The notes beneath the pieces are model-generated. The model had not been told where the DNA came from and did no database searches. It worked only from the letters and a program-made list of their open reading frames with translations. This document shows positions 24,301-33,899 of a stretch of 64,000 bases of DNA, piece by piece (within the stretch, counting starts at the first letter, position 1; each line of letters opens with the position of its first letter). Location: NCBI RefSeq assembly GCF_020509005.1, contig NC_063019.1, forward strand, positions 3,720,001-3,784,000, in the 5' to 3' direction. This DNA is from Fulvia fulva (Eukaryota > Ascomycota > Dothideomycetes > Mycosphaerellales > Mycosphaerellaceae). A program made the translations under genes and the position numbers.

Positions 24301-24633
24301 TCCTAAAGTCCTAGAAGGTAGCCGTAGGAGACCTCGAATAGGGATATATATAGAGAGAGGTAATCGAGAACAAACTTATTACCTTAGTAAGCAATAATAC
24401 CTAGGAAGCAGTTGTACCGCTAAAGGGTACGAATCTAATTACTTCTAGGTAGGTCTTTGATATAAAAAGAATGATTAGTAGAGCTATTAAGAAGTTGAAG
24501 GCAAGACTAGTTATAAGAGGGTTTTTATAGAAATATAGGGTTGACTTTAAAGAGACCTTTACACCTACTATTAGACATAATACTCTCCGAGAATTTATAG
24601 TAGTAGTGTATAAGAGAGATCTCGAGATGTACC
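21332..24633 (+). pseudogene. CopA-ii gag-pol, 5' part (gag to start of RT)
   Basis: Aligns by eye with 4439-7736 of CopA-i. The gag start codon is lost: AAG at 21332-21334 where CopA-i has ATG, a transversion that RIP does not explain. Gag, protease, integrase core and the start of RT follow in the same order, with more TAG/TAA stops than CopA-i. The frame is cut at 24633 by CopC, inside the RT region (after the arginine-rich LEMYL stretch). Confidence 0.9.
24629..24633. repeat. Target-site duplication of CopC (left, gtacc)
   Basis: Matches 31433-31437. CopA sequence continues cleanly across the pair. Confidence 0.96.
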
Positions 24634-24840
24634 TGTCGCGATCCGAGCGTGTATATAGGTAACATCCTATTATCAAAACTTGAGGCTACGTACGCTAAGA
24701 ATCAGGTGACTAATTAGTCACCTACAGCCTCTTTAAGAGCAACACTTGTCCATTCTAGATAGACATATACAATATATAACCTGCTTTTGAAACACCCTAT
24801 ATAAGCCCGTATAATAACTTCCTACACTTCTAACGTAATA
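24634..24840 (+). repeat. CopC 5' LTR
   Basis: 207 bp, tgtcgcgatc to acgtaata. Carries a perfect 20-bp palindrome at 24704-24723 (half-site aggtgactaa). Confidence 0.96.
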
Positions 24841-24853
24841 GTTATAAGCCCGG
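24841..24853 (+). promoter_or_regulatory. CopC primer-binding site
   Basis: gttataagcccgg starts at the first base after the LTR, one G shorter than in the other copia families. Confidence 0.72.
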
Positions 24854-25004
24854 TTAGCGCTCACTAACATTCGCTACGACAAGGAAGCCCTAAAGTAGAG
24901 TTTGTATCGTTATAGCACTACTACTATAACTAGTACAGTAGTATCCCCTAGGCCTAGTAAACCCGCGTAGAACTTTTACTAGCCTATAACCTATTTTGTA
25001 GTTA

Positions 25005-28000
25005 TAGCTACTACCGAGACGCCGGTGACTACCGGTGCCCTACCTTAGGGTACCGTAGTTCTAAAGAGCTATAACTAATAGGACAAGTTTGACCGTTAGC
25101 TAGAGCTCTACGTAGAGTCTTTAAATGTCTAGAAGTATATAGATCCTTACTAACTAAGTAACGAGCTAATAGAGCCTACTTACTTAACGTTTAAGGAAAT
25201 CTAACAAGCGTACACGGTAGGAGACGCTACATTAAGAGATCTTATTAAGCTACGATAAACAGACGTAGACCGAAGGTAACGGATATACGACATCTTTACT
25301 ACTACGCGATCAAAGCTTATTACCTACCTCATCCGTACGACGATAGAGCTAGGGCAAGAGCTAATACACGGCTAGAACACCCTTAGAGCGAAATACTAGG
25401 CTCTTAAGGATTAGTATAGTCTAGACGATATACTACGTTAGCGGTAGCTTACGCTTGAGCTGTCTAGGCTTTAGAAGGCTAGCGTACGTAGAATCGATAA
25501 CTAGTGCTTAGACTAGTTAGTTTTATAGACTAAGATGCTTAAGTATAACTACGCCGAGTACGACGACCTTAGTAGACACTTCCTACTTACTATTTAGCAG
25601 AAGTAGGCTCTAGCCTACGGTACTTCTCTATATAACGAGTAGAAGCGTGACAAAATGTCACTATAAAAGCTTACTAAGCGTTACCTCGAATAGATACGCG
25701 ATACCGTACTAGTAATAACTAACGGTCGATTAGTCTTCGTAACCTTCTCCGGAGAAACCTTAGTAGAAGCAGAGGATAAAACAGTACCTATAGGTACTAG
25801 TCAAAAGGAGGGTGACCGTAGTAGTAGCCGTAGTAATAACCGTAGCAATAGCCGCGGTGACAAGGGTCGTAGTAGTAGCCGCGGCGACAAGAACAAAGAC
25901 AAGGACAACAATAGGCCAAGCGGCTACTAGAACATCACCGGCGAGCCTAAGGACACCTGTTATAAGGGCCTGTTCTTATGCGATATAATTAACCCCGACA
26001 AGCGCCTAGTAAAGGATTAGCGCTTAGAGTAGTAGAAGAAGTACTAGAAAAAGTTTATTAACTACTACTTAAGCGACGACGGCGAGCGTCTGCTTAGCGT
26101 ATTGAATCGTAACAATCGTAAGGACTAGGAACGTGACAAGGCTATTGCTAATACGAAGAAGGCATCACTAAGCGATAAGGGCTTTGTTAGCCTTACTATT
26201 CTTTCTAGCTTAATTAGTAAGTTGAGCGTTAACTTTAGGGATTGCTAGGTATATAATAACTGTTTAGACACTTATATGATCAATCATTATGACTAGGAGG
26301 GTGTAGAGTTTATTATAGAGCGCCTTACCACCTTAGAAATCTAGGCTAGAACAACCACCTTTCTAATTATAGCGTTAGGGCGTGTTTATATATCAATTAG
26401 GGGCTATTTATTTACCTTGCTAGATGTGGCTTACTGCCTAGGCTTTTATATAAACGTTATCTCTTATATACGTATAGAAAGAGCCGGACTCTAGTAGTAC
26501 GGACGTAGCAATTCAATGTAGTATAACGACACTAAATTAATAGACCTATACCGCCCTACTAGTACAATCCCTTTCTTTAAGGTGGTCACACCACCTAAGT
26601 CACCTATCATTTACTAATGGCCTATAAAAGAGGGCCTAGTACTACTAAAGGTCACTAAAAAGATGCGTAACGCGCACTTTATTAGTACTATTAGTAGGGG
26701 TGCAAACATCGGCGATAAACCTACTAATAGCGTAGCATCTCTAACTACTTAAGAGGATAGTGACCGTACCGTTCTCGTAGTTATAAACAGCACTAGGGGC
26801 ACTTAAGGTATAGCTACGTCTAGTAGGACCCCTATTAAACACCGAAAGCTCTCTAGCCGCTAGTAGCATCAAATCTTTAGTCATATTAGCGCTAAACGTA
26901 TTAAGTAGTTGCCGCTTAGAGTTAAGGGGGTGATTATTAACGATAGTCTAAGCGCACCCCTTACTATACATTGTAGAGTATATAGGCTTAGTAAAGCTTA
27001 TAAGGTGCACAATCGGTCTTAGCCTATTAGGGTGATGACCCTATACGGCTATATAGCTATAGACTTAGCAGAATTCACTGTCGCCTATAACGGTAATAGG
27101 TACCTCGTCCACTTCTACGATCTAGATACCTATAGACACTTCTAGTTTACTATTAAGAACAGGGATTAGCAATCGGTATTAGCTTGCTTTAATAGCCTAC
27201 TAAGCTTTATCAACTTTATTAGTCGTAGGTTCGTATACTTCTATAGCGATAACGAGCCCGCTATTAGGAAGGTGTTTCGCTTAGTCATTAATAACAACAA
27301 GATTGAATAGCACGTAACCGCGGAATACGCGCCTACGTAGGACCTAGCAGAAAGAGCTAGAGCTCTAATTATTACTATGAGCAGAACTATTCGTATCTAC
27401 GTACGATTGCCGGAAAAGCTTTGGCTAGAATGTACTATAGTAGCGGTATACATCCTCTAGCGATCCCCTATCTAGTCAAAGGGCTAGAAGACCCTATTCG
27501 AATTAGTAATAGGACGAATTCCGAACGTGGGTTATATAGTAGTATATAGCTCCCTTATATACGTGTTTATCTATAGACTAGATCAGCCTAGTAAGAGCGA
27601 GAAACTCTAAGAGAGAGCGCTTATAGGCTACCTTATAGGATACGACTCTACTAACATCTACCGCGTATAGGACCTATTAAAAGATAGGGTTATACGAGTT
27701 AAGGACGTCCTCTTCGATAAGACTACGTTCTATGACCTATTACGCCTAATAGTAGGGTATACGACCCCTATCGAGAACATCGTAATAGCGGAACCGGCTA
27801 AAGAGCCTAAATAATACTACGACCTATATGTCGCTTATTACGAGTAAGACATAGTATAGGCCGAGGGGGTAGAAGAATAGGCTTAGTAGCCGTACACCTA
27901 ATAACCTCGAGACGCCTACTAAAAGCTCCTTAGGCAAGAACTATACTAGCCGTAACACCGCGAGTTAGTAATATATAACTAAAAAGACCGGCAAATCGAG

Positions 28001-28665
28001 TACGTAACAGATCACGTGACTCAAGACAATATATAGTAGTTAGTACCTAACACTACTAACTACTACGACACCCTATAGCAGTAGATAATAGATGCCCTTA
28101 CCGTAGAAGACCGTAAGGAGATTATAGGTAATACGGACCCTAATCGCGAGCTATATCTATTTACATTCACACTACTAGAAGACGCGTTAATACACAACGC
28201 GTCTAATATACTACTCTTCCCCCTAGAGCCAGAGCTCTACATACTAGAGGAGTCTAACTATATAGTTATAGAGAATAGAAAGCGCCTACGAACGGCCTAC
28301 TTCTACTATATACTATACTAGATTATAGTCGCTAATATAATTATCGGCTAGATGTCCGGTATACGACCTAGAACACGCGCCTATCGCGATAAGAGCGATC
28401 GAAGCCCTACACGAAGAGGCAATAGCCCTCTAAGGCGTGTCAATACTACTACCTCTATATACCGCGATGACCTTCCGCCCGAACCTTCTAACTACCGAGC
28501 CGCTATAAAACACCGCTTCTCCTAATAGTAGATCGAAGCTATAGCTAAGGAGTTTACTAAAGCCCTAGCAATAGGCACATTTAGATAGGTAACAAAGGAA
28601 GAGAAGGATCAGGATGCTTAGTAAGAGGAGGGACTTTAGCTACTACTACCGCTTAAGTAGGTATA
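25005..28665 (+). pseudogene. CopC gag-protease-integrase region
   Basis: Reading TAG as Trp/Gln gives a long copia polyprotein. Gag lies at about 25005-26100, with an Arg/Ser-rich low-complexity tract at 25810-25915. A possible degenerate protease lies near 26250-26290. The integrase zinc region lies near 26875-27000 (HISAKRIK, then a C-x2-C-like pair). The integrase core has IDLAEF near 27060, FYSDNEPA near 27240 and DLAERARA near 27345, so the D-D-E triad appears present. Many stops. No clear start codon was chosen, because the region upstream of the first conserved block is broken. Confidence 0.85.
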
Positions 28666-30160
28666 TAAATATATAAACTAGACGAGCACGGTATACTAAA
28701 GAGCTTCAAGGCTAGGCTATACGTAAGAGGCGATTTGTAAGGAACACACTTAGACATATACGCCGCTATACTACTAGTAAGTATGTTCCGCCTCTACTAT
28801 ACTATAGCCGCGAGCTTCGACCTAGAAGCCGAACAATTCGATATTATTAACGCCTTCCTAAACTCGGACCTACTATACACTATATATCTACAACCACCTC
28901 CTAGAATCGATAGGCTATCCTATAGATACGCCCTTAAGCTAGTTAAGGCCCTCTACGGTCTAAAGGAGTCCCCTTTATTATAGTATAACTCCCTAACCGA
29001 GACGCTAGCCTCCCTTAGACTAGTACCCCTGTCGGACTCCGAATATATCTACTATAACAACAAGGTTATGTTCTTCTTTTACGTTAACAACCTAGTTATA
29101 CTCTACTACCGTAAGTATAAGGCCTATACTACTAACATTAAGTAGCGGCTACTTACTAAGTACGAGATATACGAGCTCGGTGATCTCTCCTAGTTCCTAG
29201 GAATTAAGGTTACGCGCGACAGAAACAAGCGCTTACTATAGCTCTCTTAAGAAGACTATATTAAGAAGCTAGCCGCCAAATTTAGTATATCTACGAATGT
29301 ACGTAAAACGATAGTACTAGTAGATTAACACCTTAATTAGGCCGTTCTAGAGGGTCATTAACCTACCTCTATCGCTATCCTTACGTACTAATAACGTATA
29401 GGATCCCTTAACTTCGCCGCTATATATACGCGGCCTAATATCGCCTTTTCCTTATCTATACTATCGCAGTATCTGACTAAGCTAACTAAGACACACCTTA
29501 AGCTTATAGATTAGTGCTTACGCTATCTCCTAGAGACTAAGAACCTCTGCCTTATATATAGCGCTAGCAAACATATTACTAGCCTTTATAGCTAACTAGA
29601 GCACCTCGGTAGTAACTACGAGTTCTTTAGAGTATCGGACGCGCCCTACGGCATAAATAATAATAGGACTAGCTCAAATAGCTAGGTCTTTATACTGTTC
29701 GGTAGACTAGTAGATTGTAAGGCATCTAAACAAATCACTATTACTAAGTCCTTAATAGAGGCTAAGCTACTCGGGCTTTCGTAAGCCGCCTTAGAGCTTA
29801 TATAGTAGGAACGAGTCTTCGCTAAGATACACCTTTAGTTTAATCAGCGTACCTACTTGTACTACGACAACACGTAGACCATCCGCCTTGTTAACTAATA
29901 AGGGCAAAAGCTTAATACGAAGCTACGCCACGTTGATATCCACTACTACTAGCTCCGATAGCGAGACTAGCGCGGAGACATTAAGATCAAGTATCTTAGC
30001 ACTAACGACATGCCTATAGACGGGCTGACTAAGCTACTTCTACTATAGAAGCACAAGCACTTCGTTAAGCTACTTAATATAGCTAAGGAAGGCGTGGACC
30101 TACGTACCTTAGTGCCCTCTATAGCCGTATTAGGAGGTAACGGGCTAATAGACGCCTAAG
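28666..30160 (+). pseudogene. CopC reverse transcriptase and RNase H
   Basis: RT starts with the PLKWVYKY-type block near 28650, then shifts by one base near 28670 before YKLDEHG. The frame 28783-28983 is open and holds FRLYYTIAASFDLEAEQFD, INAFLNSDLLYTIYLQPPP and ALYGLKESPLL, all diagnostic of copia RT. The active site reads YVNN at 29080-29091, where YVDD is expected; both Asp codons are AAC. RNase H follows to about 30160 with a KLRHVDIHYY block. Non-functional on three grounds: stops, frameshift and lost active site. Confidence 0.9.
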
Positions 30161-31225
30161 AAGCCCGTAGTAGCGGCCTTACCTTATCTCGAAACGAACA
30201 CCGAACGGCTTTATCTTTACGGACACCTCTCTAGAAGCGCTAGTAGGCGCAAAACACGGCCACTAGTAGCTACTAATACTATAGACGATAACGAAGCTAG
30301 GGCAAAGTATCTACTATTTACCGGTACGGCCCTAGTACTATTATTAATAGGTGTTTCTCGGACTCCTATTAGCTAATAGCGTAAGGGCGAGAAACACCCC
30401 TGTTACTAGTAGTAGCGCACGCGCGCGACAAAAGTAGCGCGTCTAATTAGAAAGCGAGAAACGCCTCTAACTTACTACTAGCTATAACACTACCACCTTG
30501 TCACTATATTATCCGCTACTTTCGTACCTTATATATAGCACACACTTGCCCAAAACAAAAAGGTGTTACCACCCTAAGGTGATAGACCTTTAAAAGTATA
30601 GAAAGTAAGGTACCCCGAAGGTACTTTTTTAACTTTCCGATACCGTTACTCCGGTGTTACCTATTAGAGCCCTATTCCCCCTTATATAGTGTAAGCTCTG
30701 TCGTAGACAGCCTAGTATATTACGCTACTGACTAGTATCTTATACTCCCTAGGGGCAGAGCGAGCTCTCTTACTATTCGCCGGAGCGAAATAACTTAGTA
30801 TAGAGCAATTATCGGACAATTCAATAAGTTAAGCGGACGACAATATATGTTTAAGCATACGATAGGACTAAGGCTACCCCTAGATTGAACTTAGGACCTC
30901 TAATGTTTGCCGGTAGGTAAGATGATTATATACTTAAGTAAAAGTCCGTGTAACGGGACTATTACCTAAGCTATCTTACCGGTAACAGTTACACATTCTA
31001 TGCTTTATTATATAGGTAACAATAGTAGTAGTGAAAGTGAGGAATGAGGGAAGGGGTATAAAGCTCACCTCACTTCACTTGAAACAGCTGACTTACCCTT
31101 ACTATAGTAGTAGTAATACCGAGGGCCTGACGTTACTACTATAGATAGGGGGGGTAGTTATGATAGGGTGTACGCGATTACATAGGAATTAGCTCATTCA
31201 CTCTAGCGTACGAGCTGAGGGGGTG
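30161..31225 (+). other. CopC 3' untranslated region
   Basis: About 1 kb between the end of RNase H and the 3' LTR, unusually long for copia. Contains two similar stretches built on gagaaacacc-type repeats near 30352-30400 and 30450, and several short runs of gtagtagta. No coding signal recognised. Confidence 0.6.
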
Positions 31226-31432
31226 TGTCGCGATCCGAGCGTATATATAGGCAACATCCTATTATCAAAACTTGAGGCTACGTACGCTAAGAGTTAGGTG
31301 ACTGATTAGTCACCTATAGCCTCTTTAAGAGCAATACTTGTCTATTCTAGATAGACATATACAATACATAACCTGCTTTTGAAACACCCTATATAAGCCC
31401 GTATAATAACTTCCTACACTTCTAACGTAATA
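31226..31432 (+). repeat. CopC 3' LTR
   Basis: 207 bp. The palindrome seen in the 5' LTR has one mismatch here. Confidence 0.96.
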
Positions 31433-31437
31433 GTACC
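31433..31437. repeat. Target-site duplication of CopC (right, gtacc)
   Basis: Copy of 24629-24633. Confidence 0.96.
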
Positions 31438-32470
31438 TAGTAGATGTGAATAATACTTTTACCTAAAGTAGCCTCCTTAAAGACATCTACATAATCCTAC
31501 CCCTAGGAGTTAAAGCACCTCTAAACATAGTGTTTAAGGTCCTACAAAGCCTTTATAGGCTTAAGTAAGTAGCTAGAGACTGGAATAAGCTCTATATTAT
31601 AAAGCTAGAGAAGATTAGATTTACCTAGTCCTAGGTAGATCTATGCCTACTTATCTATACGGATAGAGACCTTATAGTCCTTACCTATGTGGATGACATA
31701 CCTATTATAGCTCTAAAGCTATTAGATGTTCAGTAGTTTAAGGCTAAGCTTAGAAAAGTGTTTAAAATTAAAGATCTTAGTAAACCTACAAAGATCCTTA
31801 GAATAAGGATTATAAGAGACAGGTCCTAAGGCACTTTGAAGCTTAATTAAGGACACTATGTCTACGCTAACTTAGCTAAGATGAACATAGCTAGAGAGAA
31901 GGCTACGCTAACCTACTTACCTATAGAGAGCTACGAGCATTTAGTACCTACGGCACCTATAGATAAGAGGTGTAATAAACAGGATTACTAGAGCTACAAT
32001 AGTACCTAGATGTAGCTAATAACAATGACAAGGCCAGACTTAGTATTTCCCCTTAGAAGAATTAGCTTATTTGTTACTGATCCCTCGTAGTAGTATATAA
32101 AGGCTTTAAAGAAGCTCTCCCGATACCTACGGTCGTACCTAGACCTAGGTCTTATATATAGAAAGGGAGGGGGCAATCTCTAGGGATACTCGGACTCTAA
32201 CTACGTTATAGACAAAGTGGATAGAGTCTTAATTCTAGGATACGTATAGTTCCTTTATAGATCACCTATGTCCTAGATAAGTAGGAAGTAGAAGTCTATT
32301 ATAACATTAATAATTGTCAGACATCTCTAGTAGTAGAAGAAGATTATAGTAGACTACTACTATATAAAGGACATAGCTACTAATAGGTTAATAAAGCCCC
32401 TTAATAGCTAGTAGTTCTAGAACTTTATAAGGTAGCTCTAGCTTACGTAAAGGGATTGTAGGAGACTATA
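31438..32470 (+). pseudogene. CopA-ii pol, 3' part (RT and deleted RNase H)
   Basis: Resumes the RT at the residue where CopC interrupted it and matches 7737-9010 of CopA-i. About 250 bp are missing at about 32315: the sequence jumps from the point matching 8613 of CopA-i to that matching 8864. This removes the central RNase H block with its EAKF-type acidic motif. The YVDD box (near 31687-31698) is present. Confidence 0.9.
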
Positions 32471-32485
32471 TAGCCTAAGTAGGAG

Positions 32486-32719
32486 TGTTAAGAACATATA
32501 GGCCGTAGGACAAGTATATAGGTGTAGGTATGTCATGTGACTAGATTACGTGACTAGGGTTTACTAGCCTATAGGCTCGTAAATATCCGGACACCTAGTA
32601 TCTATCTATACTAATACCGGCGATACTATATATAGATACACGCTATCCTATTAGGTCCTTCTTCGTCTTTCGTATAATCCGCCGTCTTCTACTACTACGT
32701 AACTCGTACCTATTTAATA
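32486..32719 (+). repeat. CopA-ii 3' LTR
   Basis: 234 bp, tgttaagaac to tttaata. The palindrome is broken (ggctcgtaaa for ggctagcaaa). Confidence 0.95.
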
Positions 32720-32724
32720 TAATA
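32720..32724. repeat. Target-site duplication of CopA-ii (right, taata)
   Basis: Matches 20626-20630. It lies in a simple TA-rich run, so chance is a little more likely than elsewhere, but LTR ends and position agree. Confidence 0.85.
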
Positions 32725-32733
32725 TAATATATA

Positions 32734-32800
32734 ACGTGCTTTACTACCGAGCGGGCTATACTACTAAGTAGGCTACTTTTACTAATAACTATACTACTTC
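32734..32800 (+). repeat. Pogo-2 left terminal inverted repeat
   Basis: Two adjacent 17-bp units at 32742-32758 (tactaccgagcgggcta) and 32759-32775. The second unit differs from the first by four transitions. Confidence 0.88.
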
Positions 32801-33189
32801 TACTTTAATTACGACGGTATCTTAACACGATAACATCCTATAGAATCGTTACTAGGAGGATAATTCCTCTTTAGATTCTTCGCTATCTAGCGAGTCTACT
32901 TAATAGGTACGTATATTATGCCCCGACTCGCTATATCGCTTATAGTGTCGTAGCCTTAGTACTAGCCGAACACTATCTAGCGACTCTCTACTTACTTCCT
33001 ACCTCCTAGTATCCTTCTAGAGGTATTAATTACGACGCCTTATTAAAGGTTAGAGACTTTCTAGACTAAATATACTTGCGCTTTCGTACTTTTCGCTATA
33101 TAAGGGTCTCGTTAGACTTACGTAGCTTACTAATCTCGCTTTGTATAAGAGCTATCTAATACGCTATCTCTCTACTCCCTCTCTATTAC

Positions 33190-33740
33190 CCTATTAAACG
33201 ACCTTCCTCTTTCTACTACGCCTTTCTAAACCCGTAACGACCCTCTAAGACGTAATGACACCTATTATAAACCCTGTCTCGTCGAAGTTATAGGTGTCCT
33301 AGTTAAGGATGCTATACTTCTCCTTTATATTACGTATAAGTAAGAACTACCTCTCAATAACATCTAGATCTTCTATTAGGGCTCGCTAACGATCGTATCT
33401 ACGTATTATACGAACCTTTAGCTCACGATACCGCCTAATAAACCTGTCTATCTAATTAAGACTAGCGGGCTTAAGACTCTTCTCTTATAGTAATAAATCG
33501 GCTATTACTCGTATACTAGCCTTTAATAGCGGGAAACCTCTAAGATCTAGCTCGAGTATATACTTAAGTATTACCCTCTCTTCTAGCTCTATAAGCTTCT
33601 TCGAATTAGGCTCGTAGTGACCCCGAGGAGGTCGTCTATTTAATCGATACCCTAGTATAGTTCGAGACGCGTTATATACCTTTATAGTAAGTCGATTCGT
33701 GATTATTACGTCGCGTTTCGTGGCCTAGATAGCTAAGGTC
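33190..33740 (-). pseudogene. Pogo-2 truncated transposase
   Basis: Minus-strand reading gives the end of a helix-turn-helix region and the block NWDTYNFDETGFIIGVIT around 33260-33310. Next come a VVTGLERR-like block and GNRE near 33190, after which homology to the DDE domain ends. In Fot1/pogo transposases two more Asp blocks follow; they are absent. The first Asp is intact, unlike in Pogo-1. Confidence 0.8.
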
Positions 33741-33804
33741 AGTTTGGCCTCGTTTAAAGATAATATACGCTATAATAGTAGTTATATAGCTATATCTATA
33801 GAAG

Positions 33805-33867
33805 TAGTATAGTTCTTAGTAAAAGTAGCCCGCTCGGTAGTATAGCCCGCTCGGTAGTAAAGCACGT
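33805..33867 (-). repeat. Pogo-2 right terminal inverted repeat
   Basis: Two exact 17-bp units tagcccgctcggtagta at 33826-33842 and 33843-33859, the inner one ending 8 bp from the element end. Confidence 0.9.
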
Positions 33868-33899
33868 TAATCGTCTAATAAAGAAGGCAGAATTGCTCT

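Larger units (their letters stand above)
24634..31432 (+). mobile_element. CopC: complete copia LTR retrotransposon
   Basis: 6799 bp with 207-bp LTRs and a 5-bp duplication gtacc. A gagggggtg polypurine tract lies at 31217-31225 just before the 3' LTR. The two LTRs differ at about nine positions, all transitions, and eight of them fit CpA to TpA on one strand. It sits inside the RT region of CopA-ii, so it is younger than CopA-ii. Distinct from CopA and CopB in LTR, gag and RT. Confidence 0.96.
20631..32719 (+). mobile_element. CopA-ii: copia element, interrupted by CopC
   Basis: Sister of CopA-i, with 234-bp LTRs at 20631-20864 and 32486-32719 and a 5-bp duplication taata. Inserted in the 5' part of Pogo-1. 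Net length without CopC and its duplication is about 5.3 kb, shorter than CopA-i because of an internal deletion near 32315. It is more heavily RIP-mutated than CopA-i: many codons that read Cys, Thr or Ala-type residues in CopA-i read Tyr, Ile or stop here. Confidence 0.95.
32734..33867 (-). mobile_element. Pogo-2: internally deleted pogo-type element
   Basis: 1134 bp with inverted ends of about 65 bp (acgtgctttactaccgagcg at the left, reversed at the right), flanked by TA at 32732-32733 and 33868-33869. The minus strand holds the front part of a pogo transposase, through the first catalytic Asp (NFDETGF, near 33280). It breaks off after a GNRE block near 33190, where the second and third catalytic Asp should follow. 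It is therefore a non-autonomous deletion derivative. Confidence 0.9.

Noticed and set aside
25810..25915. Possible CRISPR-like or minisatellite array
   Set aside because: Units are short, irregular and in frame with gag, with no spacers; explained as a coding low-complexity tract.
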